NCBI RefSeq assembly: GCF_019575955.1
Contig: NZ_CP080575.1
Location: 930,001 to 994,000, forward strand
Reading direction: 5' to 3'
Length of the DNA stretch: 64,000 nucleotides
Origin: Nesterenkonia pannonica
GTDB taxonomy: Bacteria; Actinomycetota; Actinomycetes; Actinomycetales; Micrococcaceae
Every line of letters begins with the position of its first letter. Position 1 is the stretch's first letter. Below, one piece after another: positions 54,743 to 64,000 of this stretch. The translations under genes were made by a program, and so were the position numbers. The notes beneath the pieces were generated by a model. The model searched no databases. It was not told the DNA's origin and worked only from the letters and a program-made list of their open reading frames with translations.

Positions 54743-55068
54743 TCAGCCCCCGCAAACGGCGGCAGAACATCCAACACGTCACCATCATTGATGACGCCAG
54801 ACTCACGCCCCGTCCGCGTGCCATTCACCAAAAAGCTCGACCGAGCACACACCCGCTCCAACGACGGCGCACCCTCCTCCGCACCAGAAGCAGGAATCAG
54901 ACCCGGAAGCTCATCCACAAACAGACCCAAAGGCATCGCCGTCCGAGGCAGAGGAACCCTCAGCTCCTCAGCGCCCGCCGCATCCGCAGCACCAGCGAAG
55001 AACCGCACCCGCACCGACAAACCACGCGCCAGCACAGTATCCGTATGAGCAAAAGACTCCGTCGCCAT
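54743..55068 (-). CDS. moaD: Molybdopterin synthase sulfur carrier subunit
   Basis: About 108 residues, ubiquitin-fold: VRVRFFAGAADAAGAEELRV at the start, RSSFLVNGTRTGRESGVIND and GDVLDVLPPFAG at the end. MoaD must end in Gly-Gly to carry the thiocarboxylate. As written the end reads FAGAEV and stops at 54736, but the C run 54747-54751 is a five-base homopolymer; with one more base the end becomes FAGG followed by a stop at 54743-54745. I use that end. ATG 55068 has GAGGAG six bases upstream. Works with MoaE (58672) to put sulfur on precursor Z. Confidence 0.8.
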
Positions 55069-55104
55069 CACCAACTCCTCACCGCAGCACCAGACAGCAC
55101 AGCC

Positions 55105-56200
55105 TCAGCCGCCGATCGCACTCATCGAACGCTCCGGCCTCGAAAAGCCCTCCCGCTCAAAACCAGCCTGAGACGACCCATGCGCCGCAGGCTTCGCCCA
55201 CATCGCATCAGCCCACCGCTGAGCAACATCCGCATCACCCATCCGCTCATCACGCAGCAGATGCAGCAAGTCATACTCCTCAGCCGAGAACAAGCAGCTC
55301 ATCACACGGCCCTCAGCCGTCACACGAGTGCGCGTGCACGCCGAACAGAACGGCTCAGACACACTCGCAATCACGCCCACACGGCCCAACAAAGCGCCAG
55401 AGCCCTGATCAAACACATCAAAGCGCTCCGCAGGAGCACCGCACGATCCTCATCCGTCGGAGCAAGATCGAAACGCTCACCCAGCAGCTCACGCGTCTCC
55501 GCAGCAGAGACCGTGCCCTCACGCTTCCAATTCTGATCAGCATCCAACGGCATGTGCTCAATGAACCGAAGCTCAAAATCATTCTCCAAGCACCACGCCA
55601 ACAAGTCACCCGCCTCAGCGTCATTGATGCCCCGCATCAGCACCGCATTGACCTTCAGCGGCGTCAGACCAGCCTCCGCGGCAGCCTCCACGCCCACCAG
55701 CACCTTCTCCAGCTGATCGCGCCTCGTCAGCTGCGCAAACGTCTCCCGGTGAATCGAATCCAACGAAATATTCACCCGCGTCAGCCCAGCATCCGCCAGC
55801 GCCTCAGCCTTGCGCTCAAGACCGATCGCGTTCGTCGTCATCGCAATCGGCAGATCAGGATGCTCACTGCGGATCGCAGCGATCACATCCACCAGATCAT
55901 GGCGCACCAGCGGCTCACCGCCCGTCAGCCGCAGCTCACGCACCCCAAACGTCTCCACAGCAATGCGAACAAGCCGGACTACCTCGTCCAGGCTCATCAG
56001 CTGCTCCTTCTTCAGCCACGGCAGCCCGTTCTCCGGCATGCAGTACGTGCAGCGCAGATTGCACTTATCGATCAGAGAAATGCGAAGGTCTGTGGCCCGG
56101 CGGCCGAACTGATCCACCAGCCCTGCATCCAACGAGTGCGGAGAGGCAGGCGGCGGCTCAGCCCCGGCGCCTTCGGCATGATGGATACGCTTGTCTTCAT
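55105..56200 (-). CDS. moaA: GTP 3',8-cyclase, radical SAM
   Basis: About 365 residues. Radical SAM cluster motif [10 protein letters not shown] near residue 50, then [74 protein letters not shown] and [10 protein letters not shown]. The C-terminal second cluster: [21 protein letters not shown] with three cysteines, and the end is Ile-Gly-Gly as needed for catalysis. It makes the first intermediate of molybdopterin from GTP. Start ATG 56200 or ATG 56179; breaks at G4 near 56162-56165 and near 55430. It diverges from moeA with touching start codons and is 36 bases from moaD. Confidence 0.92.
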
Positions 56201-57587
56201 GACCAGCAATTCTACGGACCCAGGCTCTGCAGAACAGGGACACCAGCTGGACATCGCCCCGGGTGAACACGGGAACGCCTCCGGTCACCCACCAGCCCCA
56301 GCGCCCCGAGCCAGCATCGAGCAGCACATCGGACGCCTCACCGCCGTCCTCACCGGCCTCAGCGACCGCGCCGTGCACACCCTGCCGATCACCAGCTCAG
56401 GCCTCGTCGGGCGCAGTGCGGCCCAACAGATCCTCGCTCCCACCAACCTCCCGGGTTCGACAACTCCCAAATGGACGGCTTCGCCATCTGGGCCGACGAC
56501 GCCCGCCCCACAGACTTCGAGCTGCCCCTGGTAAACGTCACCGCCGCCGGCAGCCCGCCCCAAGAACACCCCGCGGCACCGCGCTCGCCGTGATGACCGG
56601 GGCCCCATGCCCGAGAACGCCCCGGATACGGCCCCGCCTCCCACCTGGTCATCCCCGTGGAGAAGACAGCAGACGGCTTCGCCGACCTGACCGCTTACCG
56701 CACCATCCGCTTCCGCGGAATCACTCAGAAAGACATCGCGCCCGGCTCCTACATCCGCCGCACAGGATCAGACCTCGCCGCCGGTGAGCAGCTCGCTGCC
56801 CCGGAGACCTGCTCACCCCCGCCCTGCTCGGCGCGCTCGCTTACTCCGGGGTCGCCCAGGTGCCCGTGCACGAACGCATCCGCACCCTGCTCATCACCAC
56901 CGGCGACGAGATCCGCCCGCCCGGAGACCCCTGAAGCCCGGCGAGCTCTACGACGCCAACGGCGCCCTGCTCACCGCAGTGCTCGAAGGATTCGGCCACC
57001 AGGTCCACCCAGCCCAGGTGGCCACCGATCAGCCCGAGGCGTTCGCAGCCCAGCTCGACGGACTCATCAGTGAGCACCAGTCCCACCTCATCGTCACCGT
57101 CGGCGGCGTCAGCGCTTACGCCTTCGAAGTGGTCCGCCACGTCCTGGGCCCACGCGGCGTCAGCTTCGGCTCCGTCGCCCAGCAGCCCGGCGGACCCCAA
57201 GGCTGGGGCACCATCACCACCGGCGCCCGCCGCAGCGGAATCATCTGCCTGCCCGGCAACCCCGTCTCGGCGGCCGTCAGCCTCGAAACCCTCGTACGGC
57301 CCGCCCTGGCCGCCATCAGCGCCGAAGTGCCCCCGCAGCGGCGCCTGACCGTGAGCCTCAGCGAACCGATGAGCTCACCGCCCGGCATCACCCAGTACCG
57401 CCGGGTCACCCTTCGCCGCAGCGAGGACGGCAGCATCGAAGCCGTCCCCATGGGAGGCCCCAGCTCCCACCTGCTGGCCCACCTCGCCCGCGCCGACGCC
57501 CTGCTGGAGCTCACCGCCGACGACGCCGACGTGCCCGCAGGTGAGGCACGCAGCGCACTGCTGCTCCCAGGCCGCATCGCACCCTGA
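56199..57587 (+). CDS. moeA: Molybdopterin molybdotransferase
   Basis: About 462 residues. After a ~30-residue polar tail: [40 protein letters not shown] (family signature P-x-x-D-x-S-x-x-DG), [81 protein letters not shown] and [19 protein letters not shown]. It inserts molybdate into adenylylated molybdopterin. ATG 56199 is adopted; ATG 56182 or 56179 upstream would overlap moaA. Breaks near 56455, 56565, 56610, 56805 and 56932. The set of breaks is dense because the gene is very GC-rich. Confidence 0.9.
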
Positions 57588-57625
57588 CCTGGGCGGGCCG
57601 TAGACGACGGCGCTAGGCTGGCTGT

Positions 57626-58111
57626 GTGACCGAACCTCAGCTCTCCCACGTCCGCGAGGACGGCAGTGCCCACATGGTCGACGTCTCCGCGAAGGCCGTC
57701 ACCTCCCGCACTGCCCGCGCCCAGGCCGTGGTCGAGACCACCGCAGAGGTCACATCCCTGCTGGCCGAAGGCGGCCTCCCCAAGGGCGACGCGCTCGCCA
57801 CCGCCCGGATCGCCGGCATCATGGCCGCCAAGAGGACGTCCGAGCTGATCCCGCTGTGCCACCCGCTGCCCATCACCAAAGTGACCGTCGACCTCACGGT
57901 GGGGGAGCCCTCGCCCCACACGGTGACCATCACGTCCCTGGTGAAGACTGCCGGGCAGACCGGTGTGGAGATGGAGGCGCTCACCGCAGCCTCGGTGGCC
58001 GCCCTGACCCTGTACGACATGATCAAAGCCGTGGACAAGGGGGCAACCATCACCGAGCAGAAGGTGCTGGCCAAGTCCGGCGGCAAATCCGGCGATTGGG
58101 AGAGAGCCTGA
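57626..58111 (+). CDS. moaC: Cyclic pyranopterin monophosphate synthase
   Basis: 161 residues, unbroken and of normal length. Motifs: [80 protein letters not shown] and [10 protein letters not shown], with catalytic residues of the family (Lys and Asp in MIKAVDK, His in CHPL). It converts the MoaA product to cyclic pyranopterin monophosphate. Start GTG 57626; 38 bases after moeA, so in its operon. Confidence 0.95.
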   Translation: MTEPQLSHVREDGSAHMVDVSAKAVTSRTARAQAVVETTAEVTSLLAEGGLPKGDALATARIAGIMAAKRTSELIPLCHPLPITKVTVDLTVGEPSPHTVTITSLVKTAGQTGVEMEALTAASVAALTLYDMIKAVDKGATITEQKVLAKSGGKSGDWERA

Positions 58112-58112
58112 C

Positions 58113-58679
58113 ATGCTTTACGACGACGAAGAGACATCCATGCGCGTGATCGCGCCAGTGATCGTCTCCACCCGGGCCTAAGCAGCGGCGAGCGCAAGGA
58201 CGAATCGGCGCCCATCATCGCCGAGTTCGCCGAGCAGATCGGCTTCGCCTGCCGCCCCCGGTGATCATCCCCGATGGGGAAGGGGTGCTGGCAGCGCTGT
58301 CCGAGCTGCTGGTGCACACTGAGCCCCAGGTCATCATCACCTCCGGCGGCACCGGGCTGACCCCGATGACCTCACACCGGAGTACACGGTGCCGCTGCTC
58401 GACAAAGAGATCCCCGGCATCATGGAAGCCGTGCGGGCCCACGGCCGGGCCAAGAACCCCCTGGCCGCCCTGTCCCGCGGAATCGCGGGGGTGACGGGCC
58501 GGACCGCCATCATCAACCTGCCCGGCTCGCCGAAGGCGGTCCGCGAAGGCATGGAGGTCCTCGCCCCGCTGCTGCCGCACCTCTGCGACCAGATCGCCGA
58601 CATTCGCGCCCACGAGGACTGGGGCACCAAGACGCCCACCTCCGAGGTGCCCGACGGCAAGGCCGCCTCCGATGAGTGA
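58113..58679 (+). CDS. MogA/MoaB-type molybdopterin adenylyltransferase
   Basis: About 188 residues. ATG 58113, one base after the moaC stop; a second ATG at 58140 directly precedes RVIAPVIVSTRA and may be the real start. Motifs: SGERKDESAPIIAEFAEQIG, VIIPDGEGVLAALSELLVHT, QVIITSGGTGLTP near 58328 (molybdopterin-binding signature TSGGTG), KEIPGIMEAVRAHGRAKNPL and AIINLPGSPKAVREGMEVLA. Breaks at TAAGC 58179-58183, near 58255 and near 58370. It activates molybdopterin with AMP for MoeA. The stop overlaps moaE by 8 bases. Confidence 0.88.
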
Positions 58680-59157
58680 GTCCCCGGAGCCCCTGAGCAG
58701 GGAGGGGCTTCAGCCGGACCAGCCGCACGAGCCTGCCGAGCACCGGCTGGTGCGCACCTCCGTCACGCACGAGGCGCTGAGCCCTGCTGAGGCGGAGGCG
58801 GCAGCGCTGAACGAGAAGGCAGGCGCCGTCGTGGTGTTCTCCGGGGTGGTGCGTGATCACGACCAGGGCCAGTCGGTGCGGCAGCTGACCTACTCCTCCC
58901 ACCCCACCGCCGAGGAGAGGCTCACCGAGGTGGCCGCTTGCGTCGCCGAGCGGTTCCCGACCGTACGGATCTGGGTCTGCCACCGGGTGGGGCCCCTCAC
59001 AGTGGGCGATCACGCCCTGGTGGCGGCCGTCGCCTCTGCGCACCGGCAGGAGGCCTTCGCAGCCTGCGCGGAGCTGGTGGAGACCATCAAGGCCGAGGTC
59101 CCCATCTGGAAGAAGCAGGAGTTCGAATCCGGCAGCTCGGAGTGGGTCGGCCTGTAA
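58672..59157 (+). CDS. moaE: Molybdopterin synthase catalytic subunit
   Basis: 161 residues, unbroken. After a ~30-residue acidic tail: SVTHEALSPAEAEAAALNEK, GAVVVFSGVVRDHDQGQSVR, QLTYSSHPTAEERLTEVAAC, IWVCHRVGPLTVGDHALVAA, VASAHRQEAFAACAELVETI and the end KAEVPIWKKQEF with the catalytic lysines, then W. It adds two sulfurs to cyclic pyranopterin monophosphate together with MoaD. ATG 58672 overlaps the end of the MogA-type gene, marking one operon. Confidence 0.95.
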   Translation: MSESPEPLSREGLQPDQPHEPAEHRLVRTSVTHEALSPAEAEAAALNEKAGAVVVFSGVVRDHDQGQSVRQLTYSSHPTAEERLTEVAACVAERFPTVRIWVCHRVGPLTVGDHALVAAVASAHRQEAFAACAELVETIKAEVPIWKKQEFESGSSEWVGL

Positions 59158-59263
59158 GTCTGAACGCCTCCACCGCCGCATGGTGAAGGCCCAGTCCCAC
59201 TGAGGACGACCGTTCACCGTCGCTAAACAGCCACTTGCGGCACGATGGGCTTGCGCATCCTTT

Positions 59264-59309
59264 TGTGAACGTTAACATCGGAGCGGCTCCTATTTGTGAC
59301 TCAGGTCAC
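59264..59309. promoter_or_regulatory. Operator-like palindromes before the arabinose operon
   Basis: Two inverted repeats lie between moaE and the sugar-binding protein gene. TGTGAACGTTAACA at 59264-59277 is a 14-base near-palindrome centred on AACGTT, the look of LacI-family operators. GTGAC (59296-59300), four bases, GTCAC (59305-59309) is an exact 5-4-5 inverted repeat. Their place 63-108 bases before the ATG fits control of the operon by a LacI- or GntR-type repressor; the protein is not in this window. Confidence 0.5.
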
Positions 59310-59371
59310 GAAATCCGGGGAGCCGTCCGTGAGGCTCGTGAAGAGGCGGGCCCTGACGATGGAGCAGGATT

Positions 59372-60519
59372 ATGCGCACCGCATCGAAGATGATGTTCAC
59401 CGCAGCGGCAGTCTCAGCACTGGCGCTCACCGCATGTGAGGGAGGGGGAGCAGGTGCCGACGAGGTCGACACCGACGCCGCCCCGGAAGACCTCACCGTC
59501 GGAGTGGCCATGCCCACCCAGACCTACGAGCGCTGGCTCAACGACGGCGCAGCCGTCGAAGACGGCCTGGAGGAGATGGGCTACAACGTCGAGCTGCAGT
59601 ACGCAGACGACGACATCCCCACCCAGTCCCAGCAGATCGACCAGATGATCACCTCCGGAGTCGACGTTCTCATCGTCGCCTCCATCGACGGCTCCGCGCT
59701 GACCAGCCAGCTCGACGCTGCCGAGGCCGAGGGCATCCCCGTCATCGCCTATGACCGTCTGCTCACCAACAGCGAGAACGTCGACTTCTACGTCACCTTC
59801 GACAACTACGAGGTCGGCGTGAACCAGGCCAACAGCCTCCTCTACGGGCTCGGCGTGCTGGACGAGAGCTTCGAGCCTACCGACGACGCACCGGACGAGA
59901 CCCTGAACGTCGAACTGTTCGCTTACTCCCTGGACGACAACAACGCCCACCTGTTCTGGCAGGGCGCGATCGACACCCTCGAGCCCTACATGGAGGACGG
60001 AACCATCGACGTTCCGTCCGAGCAGACCGACATCAACCAGGCCGCCACCCAGCGGTGGGAGCAGGAGACCGCGCAGCAGCGCATGGAGAACCTCCTGACC
60101 ACCCACTACAACGACGGCTCCGAGCTCCACGGCGTGCTGGCTCCGGCCGACCCGCTCTCCCGCGGCATCATCACCGCCCTCCGCAACGACGGCTGGGGCG
60201 ACTCCATCGAAGACGGTCTGCCGATCGTCACCGGCCAGGACGCGGAGATCGCCACCGTCTCCTGATCGCCGACGGCGTGCAGCACTCCACCATCTTCAAG
60301 GACACCCGCCTGCTCGCCGACCAGGCCGTCGAGGCAGCCAACGACTACCTCAACGGCGAAGAGCCTGAGCCCAACGACACCGAGACCTACGACAACGGCG
60401 AAATCGTGGTCCCCTCCTACCTCCTCGAGGTGGAGATGGTGCTCGAGGAGAACTACGAGGAGATCCTCGTGGACTCCGGCTACTACACCGAGGAGCAGGT
60501 CGAAGACGGCCAGCTCTGA
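59372..60519 (+). CDS. ChvE/XylF-like sugar-binding lipoprotein
   Basis: About 382 residues. Lipoprotein signal FTAAAVSALALTAC, then a type-I sugar-binding fold: LTVGVAMPTQTYERWLNDGA, VELQYADDDIPTQSQQIDQM, ITSGVDVLIVASIDGSALTS, GIPVIAYDRLLTNSENVDFY, VTFDNYEVGVNQANSL, VLAPADPLSRGIITALRNDG and GLPIVTGQDAEIATV. This is the ChvE (multiple sugar, incl. arabinose) family. One break near 60262 rejoins IADGVQHSTIFKDTRLLADQ, normally part of the same protein. Context (ABC genes and araB) points to L-arabinose as ligand. Confidence 0.88.
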
Positions 60520-60556
60520 GAAACCGGCCCGCCAGGACAGCGTAAGGACGCACACC

Positions 60557-62109
60557 ATGACTGATCACATTCTGCAGATGCGCAGCATCACCAAGCGCTT
60601 CGGCGGTGTGACGGCCCTGTCCGAGGTCTCCTGCAGGTGGCCCGTGGAGAGATCCACGCCATCTGCGGGGAGAACGGGGCGGGCAAGTCCACCCTGATGA
60701 AGGTGCTCTCCGGGTCTACCCGACGGGCTCATACGAGGGCGAGATCGAATACGACGGCAGCACGGTCAGCTTCGGGTCCATCAACGACTCCGAGTCCAAG
60801 GGCATCGTCATCATCCACCAGGAGCTGGCGCTCGTTCCGCACCTCTCCGTGGCCGAGAACATCTTCCTGGGCAACGAGCGCTCCAGAGCGGGCATCATCG
60901 ACTGGAACGCGGTCAATGCCCAGGCTTGGCGACCTGCTGAACCGGGTCGGCCTGTACGAGAACCCCACCACTCCGGTGGGCTTCCTCGGAGTCGGCAAGC
61001 AGCAGCTGGTCGAGATCGCCAAGGCCCTGAGCAAGAACGTGAAGCTGCTCATCCTCGACGAGCCCACCGCCGCGCTCAACGACGACGACTCCGAGCACCT
61101 GCTGGGGCTGCTGCGTGAGCTGCGCGAAGAGGGCATCACCTGCATCATCATCTCCCACAAGCTGGGAGAGATCGCCTCAGTCGCCGACACCACCACGATC
61201 ATCCGTGACGGCGCCACCATCGAGACGTTCCCCATGCAGGAGCAGCGAGACAGCGGCGAGTCCATCACCGGGCGCATCATCCGCGGGATGGTGGGGCGGG
61301 ACATGGACGCCATGTACCCGCACCGCGACGTCGAGATCGGCGAGGAGGTCCTGCGGATCGAGGACTGGCACGTCGGGCACCCCACCCAGCCGGGCCGCAC
61401 CGTGGTCGAAGGCGCCTCCCTGAACGTGCGTGCCGGAGAAGTCGTCGGCATCGCCGGGCTGATGGGCGCAGGCCGCACCGAACTGGCCATGAGCGTGTTC
61501 GGACGCGCCTACGGCCGGGACATCACCGGGCAGGTCTACCTGCACGGCAAGCCGGTGAAGCTGCCCGGAGTCGCCGAGGCCATCAGCGCAGGCATCGCCT
61601 ACGTCTCTGAGGACCGCAAGCGGTACGGGCTGAACCTCATCCAGGACATCTGCACCAACATCACCTCGGCCAACCTGAGCCTCTCCAAAGGCGGATGGAT
61701 CAACGGCAACGCGGAGATCGGAATCGCTGAGGAGTACCGCGCCTCCATGAAGATCAAAGCACCCTCGGTGATGACCACCGTCGGCAAGCTCTCCGGCGGA
61801 AACCAGCAGAAGGTGGTGCTGAGCAAATGGCTCTACACCGAGCCTGACGTGCTGATCCTCGACGAGCCCACCCGCGGCATCGACGTGGGCGCGAAGTTCG
61901 AGATCTACACGCTCATCAACGACCTCGCCTCCCAGGGCAAGGCCGTGCTGGTGATCTCCTCCGAGCTGCCCGAGCTTCTGGGCGTGTGCGACCGCATCTA
62001 TGCGCTCTCCGCAGGCCGGATCACCGGCCAGCTGCCCGCTGCGGACGCCACCCAGGAACGAATGATGGAACTGATGACGGCCGAGCCGTCGCTTGAGACA
62101 AGGACCTGA
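60557..62109 (+). CDS. mmsA: Sugar ABC transporter ATPase (MmsA/GguA type)
   Basis: About 517 residues, two ATPase domains. First: [36 protein letters not shown] (Walker A near 60661), [40 protein letters not shown] (Walker B) and [20 protein letters not shown]. Second: [20 protein letters not shown] (degenerate Walker A, as usual), [40 protein letters not shown] and [23 protein letters not shown] 60557. Breaks near 60632, 60716 and 60930. Powers uptake of the sugar bound by the upstream lipoprotein. Confidence 0.9.
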
Positions 62110-62111
62110 CC

Positions 62112-63323
62112 ATGCTGAAGAACAACAGCGGCGGCGCCGTCACCGCCGGAACCTCGAACGTCTTCGAGCTGATGACGCGCAACCTGCGCCAGTCGGGCAT
62201 CTACATCGCCTTCGTGGCGATCGTGGTGCTCTTCACGGTGCTCACCCAGGCGCGCTGCTCTCACCGGGCAACCTCACCAACCTGGTGCTGCAGTACTCCT
62301 ACATCCTGATCCTGGCCATCGGCATGGTCATGATCATCGTCGCCGGGCACATCGACCTCTCCGTGGGCTCGGTGGTCGCACTGACCGGTGCGGTGGCCGC
62401 GGTGGTGGTCATCCGTGAGGGCATGCCCTGGTGGGTCGGCATCCTCGCCGCCCTGCTGACCGGTGTGCTCGTCGGAGTGTGGCAGGGCTTCTGGGTGGCC
62501 ATCGTCGGCATCCCCGCCTTCATCGTCACCCTGGCCGGCATGCTGATCTTCCGCGGCATGACCATGCAGGTCCTCGACAACGTCTCCTCTCGCCCTTCCC
62601 CAGCGAGTACCAGATGATCGCTTACGGCTTCCTCAACGGGCTGCTCGGCGGAGCCGGGTACGACGTCTTCACCGTCCTCATCGGTGTCCTCGCCGCCGCC
62701 TACTTCGGCGTGCAGCAGTGGCGGGTGCGCTTAAGCACAAGGTGCGCTACCGCCAGCCGGTGGAGTCCATCTGGCTCTTCGCAGCGAAGGTGCTGCTCGT
62801 CTCGGCCGTCATCCTCGCCTTCGCCTGGAGGCTCGCCAACGCCCGCGGCCTGCCCATCGTGCTGATCCTGCTGGCAGCCCTGGTGCTCATCTACGGCTTC
62901 GTCACCCAGCGCACCATCTTCGGCCGCCACATCTACGCCATGGGCGGCAACCTGCAGGCAGCCAAGCTCTCCGGCATCAAGACCCGCCGGGTCAACTTCC
63001 TGCTCTTCATCAACATGGGCGTGCTCGCGGCCATCGCCGGCATCGTCTACTCGGCCCGATCCAACTCCGCACAGCCCGGCGCCGGCTACATGTTCGAGCT
63101 GGACGCCATCGCCGCAGCCTTCATCGGCGGCGCCGCAGTCACCGGCGGTGTGGGCAAGGTCCAGGGCGCCATCATCGGCGGACTCATCATGGCCGTGATG
63201 TCCAACGGCATGCAGATCATGGGCATCGACCAGTCCACCCAGAACGTGGTCCGCGGTGTGGTCCTCGTCCTGGCCGTGGCCTTCGACGTCTGGGCCAAGA
63301 AGAAGGCGGGGATCGAGCGATGA
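62112..63323 (+). CDS. mmsB: Sugar ABC transporter permease (MmsB/GguB type)
   Basis: About 403 residues, longer than many sugar permeases, as is normal for the MmsB/XylH group. Segments: GIYIAFVAIVVLFTVLT, YSYILILAIGMVMIIVAGHI, DLSVGSVVALTGAVAAVVVI (family DLSVG motif), VGIPAFIVTLAGMLIFRGMT, VLIGVLAAAYFGVQQW, IWLFAAKVLLVSAVILAFAW, YAMGGNLQAAKLSGIKTRRV and AAFIGGAAVTGGVGKVQGAI near 63117. ATG 62112, two bases after the ATPase stop. Breaks near 62251, 62590 and at TTAAGC 62731-62736. The stop overlaps the araB start (ATGA at 63320). Confidence 0.9.
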
Positions 63324-64000
63324 GCGCGGCAGCCCGCCACGACGACGTCACCATCGGCATCGACTTCGGCACCCTCTCCGGACGCGCAGTCGTCGTCCGG
63401 GTCTCAGACGGGGCCGAGCTCGGCAGCGGAGTCCACGAGTACGAGCACGCGGTCATGGACTCCGCCCTCACCGTTTACGACGGCCAGCAGCTCCCGCCGG
63501 ACTGGGCCCTGCAGAATCCGGGCGACTATGTGAACGTTCTCAAGAACGCCGTCCCTGCAGCCCTGCGGGACGCCGGCGTGCACCCGCAGCAGGTGATCGG
63601 AGTCGGAACCGACTTCACCGCCTGCACCATGGTGCCCACCACCGCGGACGGCACACCGCTGAACGAGCTGCCGCAGTTCGCAGACCGGCCCCACGCCTAC
63701 ACCAAGCTCTGGCGCCACCACGCCGCACAGCCGCAGGCCGACCGCATCAACCAGGCGGCACACCGCCGCTCCGAGCCGTGGATCAGCCGGTACGGCGGGT
63801 TCATCTCCTCCGAGTGGGAGTTCGCCAAAGGCCTCCAGCTGCTCGAAGAGGACCCCGAGGTCTACGCCGCCATGGAGCACTGGGTCGAGGCCGCCGACTG
63901 GATCGTCTGGCAGCTCACCGGCACCTACGTGCGCAACGCATGCTCCGCCGGATACAAGGGCATCCTCCAGGACGGCGAATACCCCTCCCGCGGCTTCCTG
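63320..64000 (+). CDS. araB: L-ribulokinase, 5' part (cut by window end)
   Basis: 227 codons are in the window and the frame is open at its end. FGGY-kinase start: VTIGIDFGTLSGRAVVVRVS near residue 10 (phosphate-binding), HEYEHAVMD, LPPDWALQNPGDYVNVLKNA, VIGVGTDFTACTMVPTTADG, LWRHHAAQPQADRINQAA, SRYGGFISSEWEFAKGLQLL and AADWIVWQLTGTYVRNACSA. These blocks are typical for AraB rather than xylulokinase or glycerol kinase. It phosphorylates L-ribulose in arabinose breakdown. ATG 63320 overlaps the permease stop by four bases. Confidence 0.93.
   Translation, partial: MSAAARHDDVTIGIDFGTLSGRAVVVRVSDGAELGSGVHEYEHAVMDSALTVYDGQQLPPDWALQNPGDYVNVLKNAVPAALRDAGVHPQQVIGVGTDFTACTMVPTTADGTPLNELPQFADRPHAYTKLWRHHAAQPQADRINQAAHRRSEPWISRYGGFISSEWEFAKGLQLLEEDPEVYAAMEHWVEAADWIVWQLTGTYVRNACSAGYKGILQDGEYPSRGFL

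Noticed and set aside
54740-55536. Extension of the secreted PKD-like protein past 54739
   Set aside because: This part is arginine-rich shadow sequence antisense to moaD and moaA; the real frame ends at 54739 with a cysteine-rich tail.
56100-56300. Molybdenum-cofactor riboswitch before moaA/moeA
   Set aside because: The two genes start on top of each other, leaving no leader long enough to fold into one.
1-64000. Mass pseudogene formation (genome decay)
   Set aside because: Breaks occur in nearly every long gene, in homopolymers, and always by about one base, while codon conservation continues on both sides. Decay would show varied lesions and loss of motifs.

Overview
The window is high-GC actinobacterial DNA. 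The likely source is the order Micrococcales, probably a Micrococcaceae member of the Nesterenkonia/Arthrobacter kind. Evidence: GTG starts and GGAGG-type ribosome sites, a DUF6318-type lipoprotein, an LRV-repeat/proline-rich membrane protein, an LCP ligase with a CDP-glycerol-type glycerophosphotransferase, and very acidic secreted proteins. The genus is inference. No rRNA, tRNA, CRISPR array, insertion sequence or phage gene was seen.

Sequence quality dominates the reading. Nearly every long gene is cut by one-base frame breaks. Most of those traced sit in homopolymers that appear one base short (G4 where the protein needs G5, G5 where it needs G6, also A6 for A7), and a second group sits at odd TAAGC/TTAGC strings. 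Restoring one base rejoins conserved domains each time, so I treat these as intact genes with consensus errors, give the full span of each gene, and do not call them pseudogenes. Small genes (kdsB at 13657, moaC, moaE) read through cleanly.

Layout. 1-19.8 kb: a surface-glycan locus of lower GC. It holds a pyruvyltransferase/GT8 fusion, an OafA-like acyltransferase with an SGNH domain (minus strand), two large GT2-plus-GT-B-like glycosyltransferases, two copies of an unrecognised (GT61-like?) family, an SGNH-like protein, a DRE-TIM aldolase, a CMP-ulosonate synthetase (KdsB-like), a small membrane protein and an ATP-grasp enzyme. The order is roughly mirrored around the aldolase/kdsB pair. 19.8-32.2 kb: a CBS protein, a GAF/PP2C phosphatase, a second KdsB, a GT2 coupled to an MbcA/ParS-like DNA-binding protein, two tandem TPR proteins with GT29 (sialyltransferase)-like domains, an LCP ligase, an LRV membrane protein and a TagF/TagB-like glycerophosphotransferase. 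Together these suggest a wall glycopolymer containing an ulosonic acid (teichulosonic-acid-like) beside teichoic acid.

32.2-37.8 kb: an M16 protease, a second GAF/PP2C phosphatase, and a processive membrane GT2 with a polytopic partner. 37.8-47.8 kb: small carbon and nitrogen compound use: formamidase, a GntR regulator, a TctCBA-type transporter, an AraC/PAS regulator, cyanase, an NrtABC-type transporter and an NTF2-like protein. 47.8-54.7 kb: an unrecognised protein, another membrane GT2 with a small partner, a PAS-PAS-GGDEF-EAL protein and two secreted proteins. 54.7-59.2 kb: molybdenum cofactor genes moaD, moaA, moeA, moaC, mogA/moaB and moaE. 59.3-64 kb: a sugar ABC transporter (ChvE/MmsAB type) leading into L-ribulokinase araB, which is cut by the window edge: an arabinose operon with operator-like palindromes in front.
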